A stretch of 64,000 nucleotides of DNA from assembly GCA_037039925.1 (NCBI GenBank), contig JAXRKP010000609.1, positions 185,001-249,000 on the forward strand. The letters run 5' to 3'. A program made the position numbers and the translations under genes. Origin of the DNA: Doris montereyensis (lineage: Eukaryota; Mollusca; Gastropoda; Nudibranchia; Dorididae). Shown piece by piece: positions 22,976 through 47,275 of this stretch (its first letter is position 1; the number at the start of each line of letters is the position of its first letter). A model generated the notes under the pieces. The model had not been told where the DNA came from. It saw only the letters and a list, made by a program, of their open reading frames with translations, and did not search any database.

Positions 22976-23159
22976 CCCATAAGTCCAATACTTCTATTGT
23001 ATCTCGATTCGGATTATATCAACAGTTTAGGAGAGATTTCGTCTAAACTCAACTCAATCCACTATTGCAGGAAAGCCCCTTGTTAATTAAATGCTCTAGA
23101 CTTTTTAAGCTATACCGCCATCACCTTAATTTGACGAAACAAATATCAATCTTTATCAT

Positions 23160-23420
23160 GAGAGATGCTCGGTAAGTAGAGCGTCCGACTACCACCTCAG
23201 GTGGCCCGAGTTCGATTCCCATCCCAATCTGGGTAATTGTTTTTCCTTGCCCTCCTGCTGACCCAGCAGCGAAATGGGCATCAAAGCCTTTTGTTATTCA
23301 GACTCGGCAAAAGTAAAGTTGGTGTGCAAAAGCTGCCAGTACCACACTCTGCCGTACGCCTGGAAGTAGAAGAATCAAACTCTCTACTGATTACCCTACG
23401 CTCAACTTTGACTTTGAGCA
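23160..23420 (+). mobile_element. tRNA-derived SINE-like element
   Basis: Contains TGCTCGGTAAGTAGAGCG (A-box-like) and CCCGAGTTCGATTCCC (B-box) 30-35 bases apart, followed by non-tRNA sequence. The acceptor stem cannot be closed, so it is a SINE head rather than a tRNA gene. Confidence 0.6.
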
Positions 23421-23574
23421 TGGGACTCACTTTATATGTATCATGTGAGAGAAATAGTTTAAGACGTCCTGAAACTGTTTGTTTGGTTTTGGCAATGAGT
23501 TTTTAACCTATGAAATATCTTGATGTTTTTTTAATTAAAAGAAAGCTGCCAAGATGTTGTGTTTTGGAGGTATT

Positions 23575-24265
23575 TTTGAAATTGAAACATGTTCTTTTAA
23601 AGTTAAAAAACATTGCAACACTTTACTCTCTTTTACATTTATAAACATTCAAAGACATTATGTTACGTCCAAACGTTAAAACAGTTTATTTCAAGTTAAA
23701 AAAATTGAAACACTTTGTCTTACGTTCAAGTATTGAAATATTATATTTCAAGTCCAAACACTGCAAGTTACTTTACTTTACTGTAACAGTTTATTTCCTG
23801 TTAAAGCACTGAAACACATTATTTCACTTTCAGAGTTTGAAAAACTTATTTCAAATTTCAAGTTATAAAATTGTAACAATTTATTTCACATTCAAACATT
23901 GAAACATTTTTTTCATGTTCAAGCATTGAAACATTTTATTTCACGTTAACATTGCAAACACTTTATTTCACTTTCAAAACGTTGCAAATACTTTATTTCA
24001 TGTTCAAACATTGGAACACTTTATTTCACTTTCAAACGTTGCAAATACTTTATTTCAACTCCAAACATTGAAACATTTTATTTCACTTCAAACATTGCAA
24101 ATATTTTTTTCACGTTCAAACTTTGAAACACTTTTTTCATGTTCAAACATTGAAACACTTTTTTTCACGTTCAAACATTGAAACACTTTTTTCACGTTCA
24201 AACATTGAAACACTTGTATTGTACGTTTCAAACATTGAAACACTTCACATTTTCCAACAGCGTTT
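23575..24265 (+). repeat. 28-bp minisatellite
   Basis: About 24 diverged copies of a unit near 28 bp: TTCAAACATTGAAACACTTT then ATTTCACG. Copies become more regular toward 24100-24240. Confidence 0.9.
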
Positions 24266-24384
24266 GATGTTATTGCCTGTTTCATATTGAAACTTTAAAT
24301 GCCTCTGGTTTTTGTGCTCTGTTTGCTCTTCCCCCAAATCTTATTGTCTCCTTTCCTGCGTGTAGGTTGGTGAGTGATAAGACG

Positions 24385-24810
24385 GGTGTTGCTGGTAGGT
24401 TTTCTTCTTCTTTTGTTTACTCTTTTACTTCTTTTTTTCTCATCTGGCTGTTTCCTCTTAGTTCACCCTGAGATGACCGCACACGGTGAGACAGGGTAAA
24501 TTTCAATGAAACAAAACAAAAGCATTGAGGTTGTCGTGGTGGGTGAAGTTCACCAGTAGAACATTAGCTTTAGCTGCCAACTAGTATGTCAAAACAACGT
24601 ATTTAGTACGGTTTTCTTCCGGTTTTTTTTTAGTCCGTAAGTCTGTATGAAATTGAAAGCATTTATTCATGTGTGCGTTTGGCTGTATATTTATCATAGC
24701 ATAGTCGGCTTTTTCCCCCTCTCCATTTGATTAAGAAGAAAAAAACGATACCAGTCAAAGCAGCAGTTTGTGTGATATCTTTCTTCTTTTTTTGGTGGCT
24801 GATTTTTTAT
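24385..24810. repeat. Dispersed repeat pieces
   Basis: 24385-24520 matches the CCCTGAGATC family (GTTCACCCTGAGATGACCGC). 24565-24670 resembles the left part of the MITE at 8365 (TAGCTGCCAACTAGTATG, CCGTAAGTCTGTATG). The rest is AT-rich. Confidence 0.6.
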
Positions 24811-25635
24811 TGTTTAAGTTTCCCTTACGGACTCAAAAACTTGGAAGGGGTCAAATTTTAATAAAAGTCTGTCGGTGTGTGTGTTTTTGTTTTTTTTAAA
24901 CTAACTCCTAAGTAAAATCGTTACTCCTGCTTCTACTCGTTATTAGTTTTTATTTCAAGAAGACATGCCAATCAAATACAATTGAAGAATTGCTGTTGTC
25001 AGTTTTCCTCAAAGGGAAGAAAAAGTTAAAAAAACCCAAAAAAACTTAACAAAACATGACGACATCACTCATAGCTGCAGACTTTTTCATTTCTCATTTG
25101 TTTATTTGTGTTTTGGTTTTTGCCCTTTAATAAAATAAAATAAAAAATAAAATATACGTTAGTTTCTTTTGACAAGGATCTATTTATTTTCATATTTACC
25201 TATTTATTTATTTGTCCATGTATTTATTTTGTTTATTTATGTATTAATGTATTTATTTATAAATATATGTAATTCCTTCTACGGCTAAATAACTTTCTAT
25301 TGTGTGCCACACAACCTAGAGGCTTATTGCACAGATAAATTTAATTTCCCCCGTCTTTGTTGCTGTGGGGTTTTAATGTTTTTTTCATGGCTTTTATTCC
25401 TTTTTACCTCTACATTGTGTCATTATTGTTACCAGTGGTCAATTTGTGTTCTTTTTTGTTGCTTTTATTTTATTGCTTTTATTTTAAAGTGTTATGTTTT
25501 TGCTCTGGTTCAATCAAGTTTTATGTAAATGTTGTTGAATACCATTGTTTACTACATTGTAAAATCAAATTTAAAACGAATTTGTGTGCCTGTGACACAA
25601 GGTTCTGTTCTGTAGTTTCAAGCTTCATACCAAAA
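24811..25635. other. AT-rich intergenic, nothing recognised
   Basis: T-rich sequence with TTTATT tracts around 25190-25260. No gene signal is seen. Confidence 0.5.
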
Positions 25636-26605
25636 ACTGTTCATAGCATTGAGTTTGTAAACAAAATGTCTTGTTTGTGCGCTGTCCACAACATTGAATT
25701 TGTACACAAAAGTCTTGTCTGTGTATTGTCCACAACATTGAATTTGTACACAAAATGTCTTGTTTGTGTACTGTCCACAACATTGAGCTTGTACACAAAA
25801 TGTCTTGTCACTGTCCACAACATTGAATTTGTCACAAAATGTCTTGTTTGTGTACTGTCCACAACATTGAGCTTGTACACAAAAAGTCTTGTTTGTGTGC
25901 TGTCCAACATTGAGTTTGTACACAAAATGTCTTGTCTGTGTACTGTCCACAACATTGAGTTTGTAAACAAAATGTCATGTCTTGTCTGTGTACTGTGTAC
26001 ACAAAATCTTGTTTGTTTGTACACAAAAAGTCTTGTACAGGAGATGTCTTGTCTGTGTAATGTCCACAACATTGAGTTTGTACAGGAGATGTCTTGTCTG
26101 TGTACTGTCCACAACATTGAGTTTGTACACAAAATGTCTTGTCTGTGTACTGTCCACAACATTGAGTTTGTACACAAAATGTCTTGACTGTGTGCTGTCC
26201 ACAACATTGAGTTTGTACACAAAATGTCTTGTCACTGTACTGTCCACAACATTGAGTTTGTACCCAAAAAGTCTTGTCTGTGTGCTGTCTACAACATTGA
26301 GTTTGTACACAAAATGTCTTGTCACTGTATTGTCCACAACATTGAGTTTGTACACAAAATGTCTTGTTTGTACTGTCCACAACATTGAGTTTGTACACAA
26401 AATGTCTTGTTTGTGTACTGTCCACAACATTGAGTTTGTACACAAAATGTCTTGTCTGTGTACTGTCCACAACATTGAGTTTGTACACAAAATGTCTTGT
26501 CTGTACTGTACTGAGTTTGTCCAAACAACATTGATTGAGTTTGTACACAAAATGTCTTGTGACTGTAATGTCTGTAACATTGAGTTTGTACACAAAATGT
26601 CTGTA
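25636..26605 (+). repeat. 45-bp intergenic minisatellite
   Basis: About 21-23 copies of a 45-bp unit: ACAACATTGAGTTTGTACAC, AAAATGTCTTGTCTGTGTACTGTCC. Several truncations occur, for example at 25986-26045. Because 45 is divisible by three, it yields long false ORFs on both strands. Confidence 0.93.
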
Positions 26606-27104
26606 TCATCATGTCATGACCTTATTTTCTGTTTTGTGGTCTTTATTTTTGTCTTTTTTAGTTTTATTCATGTCTCTCATCTATCTGTTTTCTCTCAGTT
26701 CACCCTGAGATCACCACATACAGTGGCTTTGGGTCAATTTGAATCAACGTTGCTAATTTTGGTATTGTAACTGGTTTAAAATCTCTAGCCTGGCCAGCAG
26801 CGTTTTTTAAGTTCACTACTGTCCCATTTTTATTTTATATGTATACAACAATCAGTTAGTGATTTGATACGAAGGCAGTTTCAATGCCAGAATCAGAACT
26901 CAACAATACCTGATAAGAAATAAATGAGGGAATACATTATTATCAATCAGGTTGAATTTTGGACTATTTTCCACCCACGGTTTTAGTTTCACAATAAAAA
27001 ATGACTTTGGAAATTGACTCAATGTGTTAGTGTAATGTCTTTTTGGAATTTTTATGCATGGATTTTTATTTTATTATTTTTTTTTGTGTGGTGAGGGGGG
27101 GGAG

Positions 27105-27335
27105 GGGGGGGTGATCTGGACTGGCCAGTTTTGGACCAAAACGTTGATTTTCTGTTCTTTGCATATTCGGTAGAACGATCATTTATCTACAAGTTAATGG
27201 CAGAAAAATGCCCATATGACTGACGTATAAATTTTATTTACAAAATATTTGTAGGCAGATAGGTAAAAACGGTAAAAAATTTTTGCGTAAATTACCCTAA
27301 CACTACTGAGAAAATGGCAGTAAAAACCCGTATAT
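27105..27335. repeat. Dispersed repeat, inverse copy at 49310-49520
   Basis: Shares, in opposite orientation with 49310-49520: ACTGGCCAGT-like flank, TGCATATTCGGTAGAACGAT, ATTTATCTACAAGTTAATGG, AATTTTATTTACAAAATATTT and AAATTACCCTAACACTACTGA. It may be an unclassified SINE or MITE. Confidence 0.65.
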
Positions 27336-27489
27336 TGGCGGTTAATCGTTATTCAATTAATTTTTATCTCTTTGGGGCTCTAACTCAACATCTTCCCTTT
27401 AACCGGGATTTGCAACTGGTTTAGCATTATTAGTACAGTAGTCAGGAAAAAGCGTGCTTTTATGCATACCGTGTTTATTAGAACTTTCT

Positions 27490-27965
27490 TTCTTTCTTTA
27501 TCAGTGAATATCAGTTCCTATGCTACCTTCCGGTGTATGGGTTCAGATTCCCAGATGATCTTTCTCCAGGCTGCCCTGTCCTGGCATTTTCTGTTTCCTT
27601 TCAAAAAAGTTAAATTTCTATGCTTTAATTTTTTAATGCCTCTATATCTTCTTCCCACTTTCTCTGAGGTCTGCCTTTTGGTCTTTTACCCTGGGCTTTA
27701 GCACTGTATACTGATCCATTCATCCTGTTTACATACCCAAACCATTTGAGTTCATTTATTTCTTTGTTAGTTTTTATGCTATCTGCTTTGGTTTGATCTC
27801 TTCTTGTTTCTGATTTTGTCTCTTTTAGTTTTCCCTGCTAGTCTTCTTAGATATTTCCTTTCAGCTGCTTGTACTCTACTGTATTCTCTACTGTCTTAAG
27901 GTCCAGGTTTCGCTGCCATAGAAGAGCAGGAAAATAAAGTGTATTGTATACTGCATTTTGGTTTT
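27490..27965 (-). pseudogene. Decayed LINE reverse transcriptase, C-terminal part
   Basis: Minus-strand frames broken by stops encode, in order, SETWTL-like (LLWQRNLDL), a RRLAGKTKRDKIRNKK stretch, INELKWFGYVNRMN, AKAQGKRPKGRPQRKWEED and ARTGQPGERS. This series (GSETWTL, RRxxGxxRRDRIRN, LRWFGHVxRM, KRPRGRPxxRWxD, DRxxWR) is diagnostic of the end of many animal non-LTR retrotransposon ORF2 proteins. Frameshifts and stops show it is inactive. Confidence 0.78.
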
Positions 27966-28079
27966 TGTTTATGAGAACACTTATTATATTTATATAGTAA
28001 AAATTCGGTCAGCAGATGTAGGCGTATGTTTATGCAGAGTGCTTTTATGAAGCGCGCTTTTATTCATCGACTACTGTAC

Positions 28080-29560
28080 TAATACAAAATATTAGCAGGA
28101 GAGCTGGTGGATCATGATGGACGTAGACAATGTTGGAGTCGCAGTTGTGGATTAGCCACTGGTGTGGTAGGCTTGGGCGCTTCTCGAGCCGTTACTCGCT
28201 ACAACGAAGGCAATGCTTCGATGAATGTTATTTGAATATGACCACGATGTCAAGACCAGAGGGCATGAACACTTACTCCTGTCTTTGATAATGATACAAT
28301 TGATACCTAACCTGCGCTGTCACTAATGTCACTACCTTGCCTTGATGAGACCAGACAGTGAGAGGCAGTAAGGCTGACTGAGGCGGTACCTTTGTCTTTT
28401 CACCATCACCTTTCGCTTATCGTTATACCTTACCCCGTACCCCCCCACCCATTCCCGCCCTGACACAAAACACCCTTTGCAGCAATCCGCCAGCCCTTTT
28501 TAAGCATTAGCCTAGCTAACTTTCAGTCTGCTACTACCCCACCCCTCCTTCTACCATGGTGACAGTGACAGCAGTTTATACTGTAACAGTGTAACCTAGC
28601 AGACCTAAGTAGGTCTTCTTGACTGTAACGGCCCCTTACTGGGTCTGTCCAAATGCTATCGCGACATTTCAATCAGCACGGAGGTCACAAGCTACCTTCC
28701 GCCACATCCTCCTTAGTTCAGCATTCAGGCTTTGAATGCGTGAGGTTTTCATACACTGACGATAGAGTTTAGCAAAAGAAGCATGAACCATGGAAGTAGA
28801 GAAAATTGAAATCAGTCACGGACTAGCTATATTGGTGATAGTAGTGACCCAGACTGTTAGCTGCTAGCAAGACAAGCGTGGATCATGGGCAACAACAAAA
28901 AAGGAAGTAAAAGTTTCTTCAAGACCATTGAGGTTCATAGGATTAGGACTGGAGCTTATCCTGGTTTCTATAGCATGAGGCGGAACGGTGATAATAATCA
29001 CCTCCTAGACAAGATGCTGGTATGACGCAGGTTTTTGTACCTCCACGCTAGAATAAAAGTATGCACCTGGATCGAGTGGGGAAATTGTGTATTAAATTTA
29101 AGTGTCTTTTCCAAGGAACACAACATCGGAACCTAGCTTTGCTAGCTAGGATTCTAACTTACCTAGGACTTCATGGTCCCAAGTTCAGCAGCCAAACCAC
29201 TCGGGCACCGATGCCACTGTCGTCATGGACATAAACAGACAAGGTAGAAATCACAGCCACTGATTAAACAGCTGGTGAAAGGATTCGGCAAAACTAAAAC
29301 AAGCGTTGATCATGGACGTAGACAAAGAAAATGCTCATTGAAATCTATCCCGTCCATCATATGTCATTGTGTGATAATCTCAATCTCAGGGTGAATGAAG
29401 AGCAACAAACAGCAAGACTGAAGATTAGTGAAAGAGGAAAGATAAGATTAAGAAGCAGGATCTACCTACCAGAGGCGCCTGCCAACTGTCCATCTATATA
29501 AATATAATGTATGCAAAGTAGAAATCAGTCATAGATTAGCAACTGTTGATAGAGAAGCAA
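28080..29560. repeat. Interrupted old repeat block with SINE insertion
   Basis: Variants of GATCATGGACGTAGACAA and GAAATCAGTCATGGATTAGC recur near 28110, 28785, 28880, 29222, 29300 and 29515, separated by unrelated sequence, including a SINE family B copy (28945-29220, minus). 28420-28680 is C-rich without a recognised feature. Confidence 0.55.
28945..29220 (-). mobile_element. SINE family B copy, minus orientation
   Basis: Contains CTGGTTTCTATAGCATGAGG, AATAATCACCTCCTAG, GACGCAGGTTTTTGTACC and CCAAACCACTCGGGCACC in the order expected for the complement of family B. It is diverged, with a degraded head. Confidence 0.72.
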
Positions 29561-29809
29561 GATAACGTACTGGCTTACTAAATTACTATAACTTACATTT
29601 ACATATGCCTGCTGCCCCTTTTGGAATACAGGCGATCAACAAGTTTGCTCCATTTTTCCACCATCCCCTGCTATCTTTTCCAGCTGTTGCCAGCCGTACC
29701 TCATCTTCTTTGTTTCTGCCTCCAGGTTCCTTCGCCTGCTGTTAGTTAGGCAGTCTTCCTCTCTTTCACTTTCACTTTGTTTCCCCCTGCAGATTCCAGG
29801 TCAGGGCCT

Positions 29810-29890
29810 GCTGCCTAGGTGGTCCAGAGGAAAAATTTCTGCCTCTCAACCGGGTTCAAGCCCCAACAGTTGAAAAATTATTTTCTTGAG
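29810..29890 (+). mobile_element. SINE family A head fragment
   Basis: CTAGGTGGTCCAGAGG, GCCTCTCAACCGGGTTCAAG and a short 3' flank match the head of family A. Confidence 0.55.
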
Positions 29891-30067
29891 GGTTCTTGAG
29901 GGTTGCCTCAAGAGAGATACATATGAAAACAAAGATACGTATCTTTAATACAAATGTGACAAGAGTTTTGATGTCAAATCAAATTTAACTGTTATATGTT
30001 GTGAGTTGTTTTGTTTAGCAATGGAATATGCTTGAATGTGAATGATGTAGTTTTTTTTGTGTGCAGA

Positions 30068-30152
<85 letters not shown>
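30068..30152. repeat. (AT)n microsatellite
   Basis: About 42 AT dinucleotides, followed by an A-rich tract (30161-30360). Confidence 0.96.
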
Positions 30153-30159
<7 letters not shown>

Positions 30160-30734
30160 TAAAAAAAAAAACAAAACCCTTCCACTCCAATGAATACAAA
30201 GAAAACAGAAAAACCTAAATTAAAAAAAAAAAAAAAAAGCACAACCCCTTCCCCTCCCATCCCCTAATCCTCCACAAACCACCCCTGCTGAAAAGAAAAA
30301 AAACCCAAAACTTGAACAACAAAAACAAAACAAAGACAACTAAAAAAAAGAATTTGGTGAATACTTGATTAGACAAATCTGACCCCAAGAAGGATGAGAC
30401 AATTCAGACCAAAATTTTAAAATGATTTATTTCATTAAATTTACAAGTTCAAGATCAAATATCAATTCATTATTATATTATAGGCCTTATATTATATGAT
30501 AATGACATTTGTCACACAGCACTTTTTACAAAAACATTGTAACATTAACATATAAAAAGAAATTACAACTAAGAAAATGTAATTTGTAACAACAAAATTC
30601 TCCATTTATCTTTACATACTGCTGGTAATTCTTGTCTTGTTTTGTTATTTTGTATCTTTTTTTCCAAATACCGGTTCAATAAAGTTTGCTTGAGGAGAGC
30701 ATGTTGCAAGAATTCCACTTCCTCCTCGTGAAGT

Positions 30735-30828
30735 GACACTACAGTTGAAATATCGCGCCTACATTTTACTGCAACTAGTACAACTACAGTTGAAATATCG
30801 CGCCTACATTTTATTACAACTAGTACAA
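30735..30828 (+). repeat. 45-bp duplication beside a transposon end
   Basis: Two copies of CTACAGTTGAAATATCGCGC followed by CTACATTTTACTGCAACTAGTACAA. The unit starts with CTACAGTT, which is also the outer end of the adjacent element at 30829. Confidence 0.8.
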
Positions 30829-31395
30829 CTACAGTTCCAACCCTCTTGTATTCGACATCTAGGACAGGACCACCAAATTTTGTCGATATAAGATCATGGG
30901 ATCAATCAGAGCAACCAATGAAATAAAGGGACACCACCAAAAACAAGCCATAGTACACATGTACAAGTATGACGCCAATCGAAGGTAATGTGTGGCCCTA
31001 AAAATGACCCATTTTTGAAGAGGATGAGAGCATTGCTGGCTTCTATTTTGCTGGTGTGAAGAAGTCAAAGAAGTCAAGGATTGTCGTCTGTTTCTGTATG
31101 TAGGGAATCATTTCACACACCTTGTCTTCTGCCTGTGCAATCACAATCACGTCAAACAGTGCGTCCCCTTTGGTGTGCTGCTGAGCAAAGCGCCATTGGC
31201 GGACATTTATGTTGTCTGTAGAATGATTATTGCCTGCACCGACAGAATCGGGATGTTGATATAAAGGGGTTTGAGTCAAATTTAGATTGAAATGTCAGTG
31301 TTTTTTTTATTACTAATAATATATAATGAAAAGGACATCGATATAGGCAGAATGTCAATATATGTGATGTCGATATATGTGGGTTGGACTACATG
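30829..31395 (-). mobile_element. pogo/Tigger-like DNA transposon remnant
   Basis: The left end (CTACAGTTCCAACCCTCTTG...TTCGACATC) and the right end (GATGTCGATATATGTGGGTT then GGACTACATG) are inverted relatives of about 30 bp, like pogo/Tigger termini. The minus-strand interior (31043-31279) encodes a short C-terminal end with IQKQTTILDFFDFFTPAK; a KQTTLxxFF motif is common at the C-terminus of Tigger transposases. The DDE catalytic core is missing, so this is an internally deleted copy. Confidence 0.6.
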
Positions 31396-31467
31396 TACAT
31401 GTATTCCGTTCTACTTTTATTAATGTATTATTCACTAATCATTCACTAGTGTAAGAGCATTTTTGAG

Positions 31468-31690
31468 GAGTGTAGTTAGCTCGGTTGGTGGCACGCTTTC
31501 TATTCATGGCGAGGCGATGGGGTACCAGCGTAGAGGTCATGGGATCGATCCTCATGTTTGCCACAGTTTTTTCTTCTGTCTATTCCTTGTATTCGTCTCG
31601 TCTTTGTTCCTATGGGGCTTTAATATTATTCAATGTCATTTCCTTATGCTCCCTTGCCTCACTGTTTGTCTTTAACTTTAATCTCTACTA
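31468..31690 (+). mobile_element. SINE family C copy (tRNA-derived)
   Basis: A-box TAGCTCGGTTGGTGGC and B-box-like GGGATCGATCCTC lie in tRNA spacing, followed by TTGTATTCGTCTCGTCTTTG and TTCCTATGGGGC. The same unit occurs at 42376-42515; tail pieces occur at 3003-3075 and 42338-42375. Confidence 0.75.
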
Positions 31691-31838
31691 GTCACTAGAA
31701 ATAGTAGCTCCGTCCACTTTCCATTCTCAGGCACCTGTCTCTGCTCATCAGATGGAAACTACCCTATAATAAATATACAATACAAGCAAACGAAAAGACA
31801 TAAGATTTCTTCAAGCGTCTGTGTGGCTCCTATGTCTG

Positions 31839-44817
<12,979 letters not shown>

Positions 44818-45047
44818 CTGACAGCCAAAGGGAGGGAAAAAAATAAACTAAATATGCATCATACAGTCAAACATGGTCACGCTGAGACTAAATTTGGACA
44901 GTGTAAGAATAAGTACATGATTCGCTGAATGTGCTCAGATACGATACCATTTGGTCAAAATAATAATTTAAGACGCATAAGAAAAACAGACAGAATGATA
45001 ATGATGACAGATAGGTAGATAATCATGCAAATATATATAAATTGATA

Positions 45048-45345
45048 TTCATATGTGAGATCGGTGGCGAGCGGTTAGGCTGCCAGACGGATCATGAGGT
45101 CCCGAGTTCGAATTCTAACAAAGCCAGGTTCAATGTTGTGTTCCTTGGGAAAGACACACTTAACACGCATTTTCCTCACTCTACCCAGGTGCAAATGGGT
45201 ACAAGCACTAGCTTGGGAGTAAAAACCTGCGTCAGACTAGCGTCCTGGCTAGGAGGTGATTATTGTCACTTGTTCTGCTTCACGATATAGAAACTGGGAT
45301 AAGCTCCGGCTCTATAGGCCTTAAAGGAACTTTATTTTTATAACT
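45048..45345 (+). mobile_element. SINE family B copy, nearly full length
   Basis: tRNA-like head: GGCGAGCGGTTAGGCTGCCA (A-box region) and CCCGAGTTCGAATTC (B-box). Middle: CTACCCAGGTGCAAATGGGT. Tail: ATATAGAAACTGGGATAAGC, TCCGGCTCTATAGGCCTTAA and AGGAACTTTATTTT. The head resembles a class II (Ser/Leu) tRNA. The tail is the ancestor-like version of the 62-bp satellite unit. Confidence 0.85.
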
Positions 45346-46259
45346 TACACATTAAATGTATAGAAATGCCAGATCTAAGACTAAAACATAGATAAAAAAA
45401 GATTAACATATATCTACTTCAGATGTAAAGATGGATTTATAGTCCGTATACTCGCACAAGTGCAGGCTGCCCCGACTGTACACCTTACGTCCCTCGGCAT
45501 ACAATTTCATTCAAATTCTTTCTCATCTCCCTTGGGAGCATACAGTATGGCATTCTGCTCTTTACTCAGTATTTTAGTTCGACTCCGTGCGTTCTCGCCT
45601 ACCCTTCGCGAAGCGTAATAAATCACCTGTCAATTCGAGGTCATGGGTGCTAACCGTAAGCCACTCCTTCGAGGTCATGATGACTCTTGTCGAAAAGTTA
45701 CTCACTTTCAATCCTGACATCTGATAGTTTTATCACTTGGAACGATCTATCCTTTGTATCAGTCTACTATTTGACTTTTGTCCTACTCCTTGGAGGAAGT
45801 CGCATCTTTTTTTGATGTGGTAACTTTTCGAGATATCAAACGCGGAATAAGGCCTATTCCTGGATATTTCTAAACGTGTTTGATTTGTTATCTGTGTGAT
45901 ATTAATTATCAAATCACGATTCCTACCACGACCGATTTGAAAACCGTTTGTGTTTTTGTGTTTGGAAGATAACGTTCATAAATCAGTGAAAATATCAGCA
46001 CCGCGACATTTTCCCAAGAACAAGAATTTATATAGATTTTTTCCCCCCGTAATCAAAATTTTAACCGACGTGAACTGAATACATAAGAACATTACACCAA
46101 TATCTATTCGATGTGAGTTTATCTGTTCCAGTGGTTAATTTACTACTACAACTATTCAACACTGTGACATATATATACGTTTAATCTTTATTCACAACAA
46201 CAAAAGAACAATTTCACAACAAAGTTTTATCTACGATTTAAAAAATAATCCAAGGTACA
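45346..46259. other. Intergenic, nothing recognised
   Basis: AT-rich sequence with no recognisable exon or repeat unit. The missing SURF1 first exon was not identified here. Confidence 0.45.
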
Positions 46260-47275
46260 TATCAGTGTTTGTGGTGTTTGGTACCAAAGTCTACAATGCA
46301 GTCAGGAGCAACAACTATCTCCCTCGAACATTAAATACAATATTTTGGGAAAAAGTTGCCCCAGCATATCTCCACATACTTTTAGAGATCGTTTTAAGAC
46401 ATCATCGCCTACTAGAGGAAGCTGCAGATCAAATTGATGTTTGCATTTCAAAACAGCCAAAAAAAGAAGATAACAGTGTAGCAGGCTCCCTTTGTGAGTT
46501 TGGAAAGAATTAGGGAACGGCAGAGAAACCTCAGAAAAAATCGATAAGCTTCAAATATGCTCGCATTTTAGTACTGTTGGTAACACAGAACAAGCACAGT
46601 TTCAGGAAGAATTTTTAAAAGAAGAAAAGTCTTTAACTGAACTGAAACATGAAGCACTGAGCCCACGATCTGGTCCTGTATGCTCCAACCTTGACAGAAT
46701 ATTAGACTCACAAAATCACACCACAGTCATATCACAGTAGGTCATTCATAGGAAACCACTGCCACAAATACCATATCTTGAAAGTATACGAGCAGCTCAC
46801 TGCTTACATTGTAGACACAAATCAAGCAAACAAGACATTATTGACATTTCTATTGCCACCAGAGATAAGTTCAACAAATTAAACAAAGCCTTTGCAGACG
46901 TACACGTGAAAAATATCGCAGACGGCAGACCAATAGCACAACATGCAATCAGTTCCATCAGTTCATCAATATATGCAAACAGATAAAATGGCATTATATT
47001 GAAAATATTTTCTTAAAAAGTTATCCTTTAACAACACATTCTAGAAAAAAACCCATTGTATTCCATGGATAGAACAGTATGGGCTTGGCATGGCGAACAG
47101 GAGGTGAACTCATTCACTCATTAGTTTCTAGATTAGAGAGGAGAGCATGTGGCACCCGTAGTCATGACGAACAATTAAAAACAATTATGTCGTCACAAAT
47201 ATTGCAAACCTTGCCTGATTTGATAGCATCTGTGCCATCCACAAAGAAATGTAGGAAGCAGGAAAAATAGACAAC
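46260..47275 (+). pseudogene. Decayed mobile-element ORF
   Basis: Pieces in shifting plus-strand frames: WEKVAPAYLHILLEIVLRHH, LLEEAADQIDVCIS, then QSYHSRSFIGNHCHKYHILK, then NSMGLAWRTGGELIHSLVSR and LERRACGTRSHDEQLKTIMS. The order (xxLHILLGxVxxHH, RSFxGNHCHK, GLxxxxGGExIHxxxxxLERR) fits a large uncharacterised ORF family dispersed in invertebrate genomes. Stops near 46515 and 46740 and frame changes show it is dead. A related fragment lies at 39583-39990. Confidence 0.55.

Noticed and set aside
23160..23235. tRNA gene
   Set aside because: A- and B-box-like sequences are present, but the acceptor stem does not pair and the sequence continues as a SINE.
25357..26770. Long open frames (up to 276 codons) on both strands
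   Set aside because: They are translations of the 45-bp minisatellite; the unit length is divisible by three, so any stop-free unit stays open. No domain, no splice context.
31468..31560. tRNA gene (TAGCTCGGTTGGTGGC)
   Set aside because: The same unit with its 3' extension recurs at 42376, and the spacing between A and B boxes is too long; it is a tRNA-derived SINE.
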